Below, in pieces: positions 44,560-47,971 of a DNA stretch of 47,971 nucleotides. Numbering within the stretch: the first letter of the stretch is position 1; every line of letters starts with the position of its first letter. The notes below the pieces were generated by a model. That model saw only the letters and a list, made by a program, of their open reading frames with translations. It did not search any database and had not been told where the DNA came from. The DNA lies in NCBI GenBank assembly GCA_900299185.1, contig OMIV01000110.1, forward strand, positions 1-47,971. The letters run 5' to 3'. The stretch is from Planctomycetaceae bacterium. Lineage in GTDB: Bacteria; Planctomycetota; Planctomycetia; Planctomycetales; Planctomycetaceae. The translations under genes were made by a program, and so were the position numbers.

Positions 44560-45987
44560 TTGAGTCACGACATCTACGACAACCCACTGATTTCCCGATA
44601 TGCCTCGCGCGAGATGGCCGACTTGTGGTCGCCGCAACGTCGTCATTCGACCTGGCGACAACTGTGGGTAACGTTGGCCGAGTGCGAACGAGAACTCGGG
44701 CTCGACATCTCCGAGCAGCAAGTGGCGGAACTGAAGGCTCAGGTTCACGACATCGACTTCGATAACGCCAACAAGTACGAGCGCGAGTTGCGGCACGACG
44801 TCATGGCTCACGTGCATGCCTACGGCGACGTTTGCCCGACCGCCAGGCCGATCATTCATCTGGGTGCCACCAGTTGCTACGTCACCGACAACGCTGACTT
44901 GTTGTTGATGCGCGAAGGCTTAGAGATGCTTCGCACGCGGCTTGTTGAAGTCATTGATGGACTCGCGAAGTTCGCTGCCGAGTATCGCGCGTTGCCGTGC
45001 TTGGGTTTCACGCACCTCCAACCCGCTCAGCCTACAACCGTGGGCAAGCGAGCGACCTTGTGGTGCTATGACCTCGTGCTGGACCTGGAAGAACTCGAAC
45101 ACCGCATCAACTCGCTGCGTTTCCGCGGCGTCAAAGGCACGACGGGCACGCAAGCCACCTTCCTCACGCTCTTCAAAGGTGACCACGTCAAGGTCGAGGA
45201 ACTTGATCGCCTCGTAACTCGCCGCATGGGTTTCGCCGAACCCTATGCCGTCACCGGCCAAACATATTCGCGCAAAGTCGACGCACACGTTTTGCAAACG
45301 CTCGCGGGCATTGGTCAGTCGGCTCATAAGGCGGGTTCTGACCTTCGCATCCTGCAAAGCCGCAAGGAAATTGAAGAGCCGTTTGAAACGAAGCAAATTG
45401 GCTCGTCGGCCATGGCCTACAAGCGAAACCCCATGCGTTCCGAGCGGATGTGTTCGCTCGCTCGATTCGCCATCAGCTTGCAAAGCAACGCCGACCAAAC
45501 GATCGCGACGCAATGGCTCGAACGAACTTTGGATGACAGCGCGAATCGCCGCTTGTCGATTCCTCAAGCCTTCCTTGCTATTGATGCAGTGCTGATCCTC
45601 TATCGCAACATCACGCGCGGATTGGTCGTCTATCCGAAGGTCATCGAGAAGCACCTGCAAGAAGAATTACCCTTCATGGCCACCGAGGAAATTCTCATGG
45701 CCGGAGTTCAAGCCGGCGGCGATCGCCAAGAGTTGCATGAACTCATCCGAGTCCACAGCCAGGAAGCAGGCAAGCAAGTCAAAGTTCATGGCGGTAACAA
45801 CGACTTGCTGGACCGCCTGAAGTCCGATGCAGCTTTCGCGAAAGTGGACCTATCTCGCGCCCTTGATTCGCAGCGTTTCACCGGACGAGCCGCCGAACAA
45901 GTCGACTCGTTCGTTCGCGACATCATCGGACCGATTCGAGCTCGATACACAGCCAACAGCCAACTTGGCGGCGATGTGCAGGTCTAA
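44560..45987 (+). CDS. purB: Adenylosuccinate lyase
   Basis: A 475-aa fumarase/aspartase-superfamily enzyme acting twice in purine synthesis: SAICAR to AICAR, and adenylosuccinate to AMP. Motifs include [40 protein letters not shown] and the signature [16 protein letters not shown] with the catalytic Ser. The start is TTG 44560, with CGGAG nine bases before; no in-frame ATG fits the conserved N-terminus. Its C-terminal region ([20 protein letters not shown]) is normal for the family. Confidence 0.95.
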   Translation: MSHDIYDNPLISRYASREMADLWSPQRRHSTWRQLWVTLAECERELGLDISEQQVAELKAQVHDIDFDNANKYERELRHDVMAHVHAYGDVCPTARPIIHLGATSCYVTDNADLLLMREGLEMLRTRLVEVIDGLAKFAAEYRALPCLGFTHLQPAQPTTVGKRATLWCYDLVLDLEELEHRINSLRFRGVKGTTGTQATFLTLFKGDHVKVEELDRLVTRRMGFAEPYAVTGQTYSRKVDAHVLQTLAGIGQSAHKAGSDLRILQSRKEIEEPFETKQIGSSAMAYKRNPMRSERMCSLARFAISLQSNADQTIATQWLERTLDDSANRRLSIPQAFLAIDAVLILYRNITRGLVVYPKVIEKHLQEELPFMATEEILMAGVQAGGDRQELHELIRVHSQEAGKQVKVHGGNNDLLDRLKSDAAFAKVDLSRALDSQRFTGRAAEQVDSFVRDIIGPIRARYTANSQLGGDVQV

Positions 45988-46136
45988 GCAACATGGCTTC
46001 CAGTCGTCGTCTCGTAACGTCGATTGCGAGCTGATTAACCACGCAACGTCCTACGAGTTGCCAGATGGCTGCTCTATACCTCACTGACTCTGATCCAACT
46101 CATTTCACTCCGACAAGAATTTGAAGGACACACGGC

Positions 46137-47822
46137 ATGACCGTTCTCAATTGGAATAGCCAACAACTCACTCGTGGATGGCAGCGCGGTGTGACCGCTT
46201 TCTACTACGGCATCGGGATGACTCAGAACGACTTCGATAAGCCGCAAGTCGGCATCGGAGTGCCGTTGCTCGAAGGCAATATCTGCAACGTGCATGCTTA
46301 CGCGCTCGGCCAAAAGATCGCCGAAGGATGTCGCGCAGCAGGATTGCTGGGTTTCCCGTTTGGTACGCCGGGAGTCAGCGACAACATCACTCAAGGCCAA
46401 GAAGGTGGAAACGCCAGCCTGGTTTCGCGCAACCTCATCGCCAATTCGGCTGAGTGTGTTGTGACTGCTCACTGTTACGACGCCATGGTCGGTCTGCATA
46501 ACTGCGACAAGAACGGCCCCGGCTTTGCGATGGCACTTGCTCGCATGAACTATCCCGGCTTGATCGTCAGCGGCGGCAGCATTCAGCCCGGCTGTTACAA
46601 AGGCCGCAACGTCACGATCTTGGACGTCTACGATTCTCAAGCGGCTGCGTCCGTCGGTGCGATCCCTCAGCAAGAAGCAGACGACATTCTGCGAGTCGCT
46701 TGTCCGGGCGCGGGCGGTTGCGGTATCGCCGCGTCGTTCAACACCTGGGGTCTGGCGCTCGAATCGATTGGATTGATGCCGCCTCAGAGTAGCTCGATTC
46801 CGGCCATCGACCCCGCGAAACAAGCCGAGTGCTTGAGTACCGGGCAACTCGTTCGCAACTTGCTTGAGAAGCAGATTCGTCCGCGCGACATCCTCACTCG
46901 CAAGGCGTTCGAGAACTCGGCAGCGACGATTGCGGCGGCAGGCGGTTCGACCAACGGTGTACTTCACATGCTGGCGCTCGCTCGCGAAGCACAAGTCGAC
47001 TTCACGTTGCGGGACCTGCAAGAGATCTTCCGCAAGACGCCCGTGCTGTGCAGCTTCGCTCCGCGCGGCACCAAGACGATGGTCGACTTGCACAACATCG
47101 GAGGCACGTCGGTGCTGTTGAAGCACCTCATTCGAGCCGGCGTCATTGATGGAAGTTGTCTGACAGTGACCGGCAAGACGATCGCCGAAAATGTTGCGAA
47201 CGCTGCCGAACCGCCAAGCGGACAAGACTTGATTGCTCCGGTCGACAAGCCGTTCAAAGGCTTTGCCGACATGCAGATTTGCTTCGGCAACCTGGCACCG
47301 GACGGCATCGTTTTCAAAGTTTCGAGCCTGCAAGACCCGCGCTTTCATGGTCATGCCATGTGCTTCGACAACGCGAAGGATGTCGCGGACGCCGTCGAGC
47401 AACATCGCATCAAGCCGGGTTGCGTGATCGTGCTACGAGGGCTTGGGCCAGTCGCTTCAGGTATGCCCGAAGTGCTGGTGGCTTCGGCAGCGCTGTCGGT
47501 ACCAGAACTCAATGGCAAGGTGGCGATGGTCTCTGACACACGCGTGTCGGGAGTTTCTCACGGAGCAATCGGAGTTCACTGCGCTCCCGAAGCTGTGGTC
47601 GGTGGACCGATCGCTTTGGTCAAGGACGGCGACGCCATCAGCTTCGACTTGCTGAAGGGCGAGATCACCTTACATGTCAGCGATGAGGAACTCGGCCAGC
47701 GCCGCTCGCAATGGCGTGCTCGCCCGATCGAACACACCCGAGGCTACCTCGCCGACTTCTCCGCTACGGTTGCTCAAGCCAACCACGGCGCAGTCAGCAA
47801 GGCACTGTATCGCAGCCTGTAA
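46137..47822 (+). CDS. IlvD/Edd-family dehydratase (dihydroxy-acid dehydratase-like)
   Basis: A 561-aa member of the Fe-S dehydratase family that includes dihydroxy-acid dehydratase (valine/isoleucine synthesis), phosphogluconate dehydratase and sugar-acid dehydratases. The three cluster cysteines are in place: C50 (GNICN), C123 (CDKNGPG) and C195 (GAGGCG). Family segments are diverged: NTWGLALESIGLMPP and RVSGVSHGAIGVHCAPEA replace the usual IlvD wording, and SDNITQGQEGG replaces the SDGIxMGxxGM loop. AAGGA precedes ATG 46137. It stands alone, with no ilv or sugar-acid genes beside it. A sugar-acid dehydratase is as likely as IlvD itself. Confidence 0.85.
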   Translation: MTVLNWNSQQLTRGWQRGVTAFYYGIGMTQNDFDKPQVGIGVPLLEGNICNVHAYALGQKIAEGCRAAGLLGFPFGTPGVSDNITQGQEGGNASLVSRNLIANSAECVVTAHCYDAMVGLHNCDKNGPGFAMALARMNYPGLIVSGGSIQPGCYKGRNVTILDVYDSQAAASVGAIPQQEADDILRVACPGAGGCGIAASFNTWGLALESIGLMPPQSSSIPAIDPAKQAECLSTGQLVRNLLEKQIRPRDILTRKAFENSAATIAAAGGSTNGVLHMLALAREAQVDFTLRDLQEIFRKTPVLCSFAPRGTKTMVDLHNIGGTSVLLKHLIRAGVIDGSCLTVTGKTIAENVANAAEPPSGQDLIAPVDKPFKGFADMQICFGNLAPDGIVFKVSSLQDPRFHGHAMCFDNAKDVADAVEQHRIKPGCVIVLRGLGPVASGMPEVLVASAALSVPELNGKVAMVSDTRVSGVSHGAIGVHCAPEAVVGGPIALVKDGDAISFDLLKGEITLHVSDEELGQRRSQWRARPIEHTRGYLADFSATVAQANHGAVSKALYRSL

Positions 47823-47853
47823 AGAAGGCTGACACGTTAGCGAATAGAGTTAG

Positions 47854-47971
47854 GTCGTGTGGACGCTGTGTTGCATCGCCTGTGTATTTTCTATTTGAGC
47901 AGGATTATGATGGAATCCAGTTGGACGAAGGCGAGGAAGTTTTGAGCCTTTTTCTCGTAGCGAGTGGCGAC
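47854..47971 (-). mobile_element. Partial IS5-family insertion sequence at the window edge
   Basis: The transposase tail (47891-47971) is followed by 37 bases to a candidate outer end, GGTCGTGTGGACGCTG, starting at 47854. TTA (47851-47853) just outside would fit the TNA target duplications of some IS5 subgroups. The rest of the element, including the other end, is missing because the window stops. Assembly breaks at multicopy IS elements are common. Confidence 0.65.
47891..47971 (-). CDS. C-terminus of IS5-family transposase (partial)
   Basis: The minus strand encodes VATRYEKKAQNFLAFVQLDS followed by IIILLK and a stop. The (A/T)RYEKxAxNFLAFVQLA pattern is the hallmark C-terminal helix of IS5-group DDE transposases, carrying the catalytic-region Tyr and Lys just past the third acidic residue. 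Only 26 residues are in the window; the start and the DDE catalytic triad lie beyond base 47971. Confidence 0.85.
   Translation of the reverse strand, partial: VATRYEKKAQNFLAFVQLDSIIILLK

Noticed and set aside
46074-47405. 443-codon minus-strand ORF
   Set aside because: Antisense to the IlvD/Edd gene, whose family motifs establish the plus frame as coding.

Overview
The window reads as a piece of a Planctomycetota chromosome, probably a metagenome or draft-assembly contig. Lineage evidence is the DUF1549/DUF1553 plus DUF1501 gene pair, two secreted formylglycine-type sulfatases, a planctomycete-style DUF4175-like coiled-coil giant, a double-BMC shell protein, very large secreted or membrane proteins of unknown function, and a weakly operonic layout with genes on both strands. 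No rRNA, tRNA, CRISPR array or phage module was seen. Both ends look like assembly boundaries. Bases 3-35 are an Illumina Nextera transposase adapter, and the last 81 bases encode the C-terminus of an IS5-type transposase.

Layout. 155-7306: a 2034-aa secreted/membrane giant with an apparent two-fold architecture, then a Swt1-type HEPN protein with two membrane helices and a zinc ribbon whose reading frame is cut by an in-frame TAA. 7404-12530 (-): a 1708-aa DUF4175-like membrane coiled-coil protein. 12740-14001: cytidine deaminase and an isolated BMC-T shell gene, convergent across two foldback elements. 14387-21269: an outer-membrane-biogenesis block, with an LptD-like barrel on + (preceded by a 17-codon leader ORF) and recO-bamD-lptE on -, with a PfpI/DJ-1 protein between. 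21338-24837: a sulfatase, a cold-shock protein with a long structured leader, and a pentapeptide-repeat/TIR protein. 25149-27554 (-): an ExeA/GspA-like ATPase with a long acidic tail. 27969-33746: DUF1549/DUF1553 protein, Tat-exported DUF1501 protein and a second sulfatase, a typical planctomycete polysaccharide or organic-sulfate utilisation set. 33836-34735 (-): an unrecognised ORF, perhaps 5'-damaged. 35079-39891 (-): typA/bipA, xylA, and an NtrC-like regulator lacking a recognisable GAFTGA loop. 40455-42882: a YfgM-like TPR protein and a two-gene ABC importer without a binding protein. 42920-47822: a CLC anion transporter, purB (TTG start) and an IlvD/Edd-family dehydratase. 47854-47971: IS5-type fragment.

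Functionally the window mixes housekeeping (purB, recO, typA, cdd, cspA), envelope construction (LptD, LptE, BamD and YfgM-like), carbohydrate or sulfate-ester metabolism (sulfatases, DUF1549/1501, xylA, possibly IlvD/Edd) and proteins with possible immunity or stress roles (HEPN, TIR). No clearly new multi-gene system is evident. The best leads are the interrupted HEPN-TM-zinc-ribbon gene, the orphan BMC-T gene, the 2034-aa two-fold giant, the pentapeptide-TIR gene, the GAFTGA-less regulator, and several foldback or leader structures in intergenic DNA.
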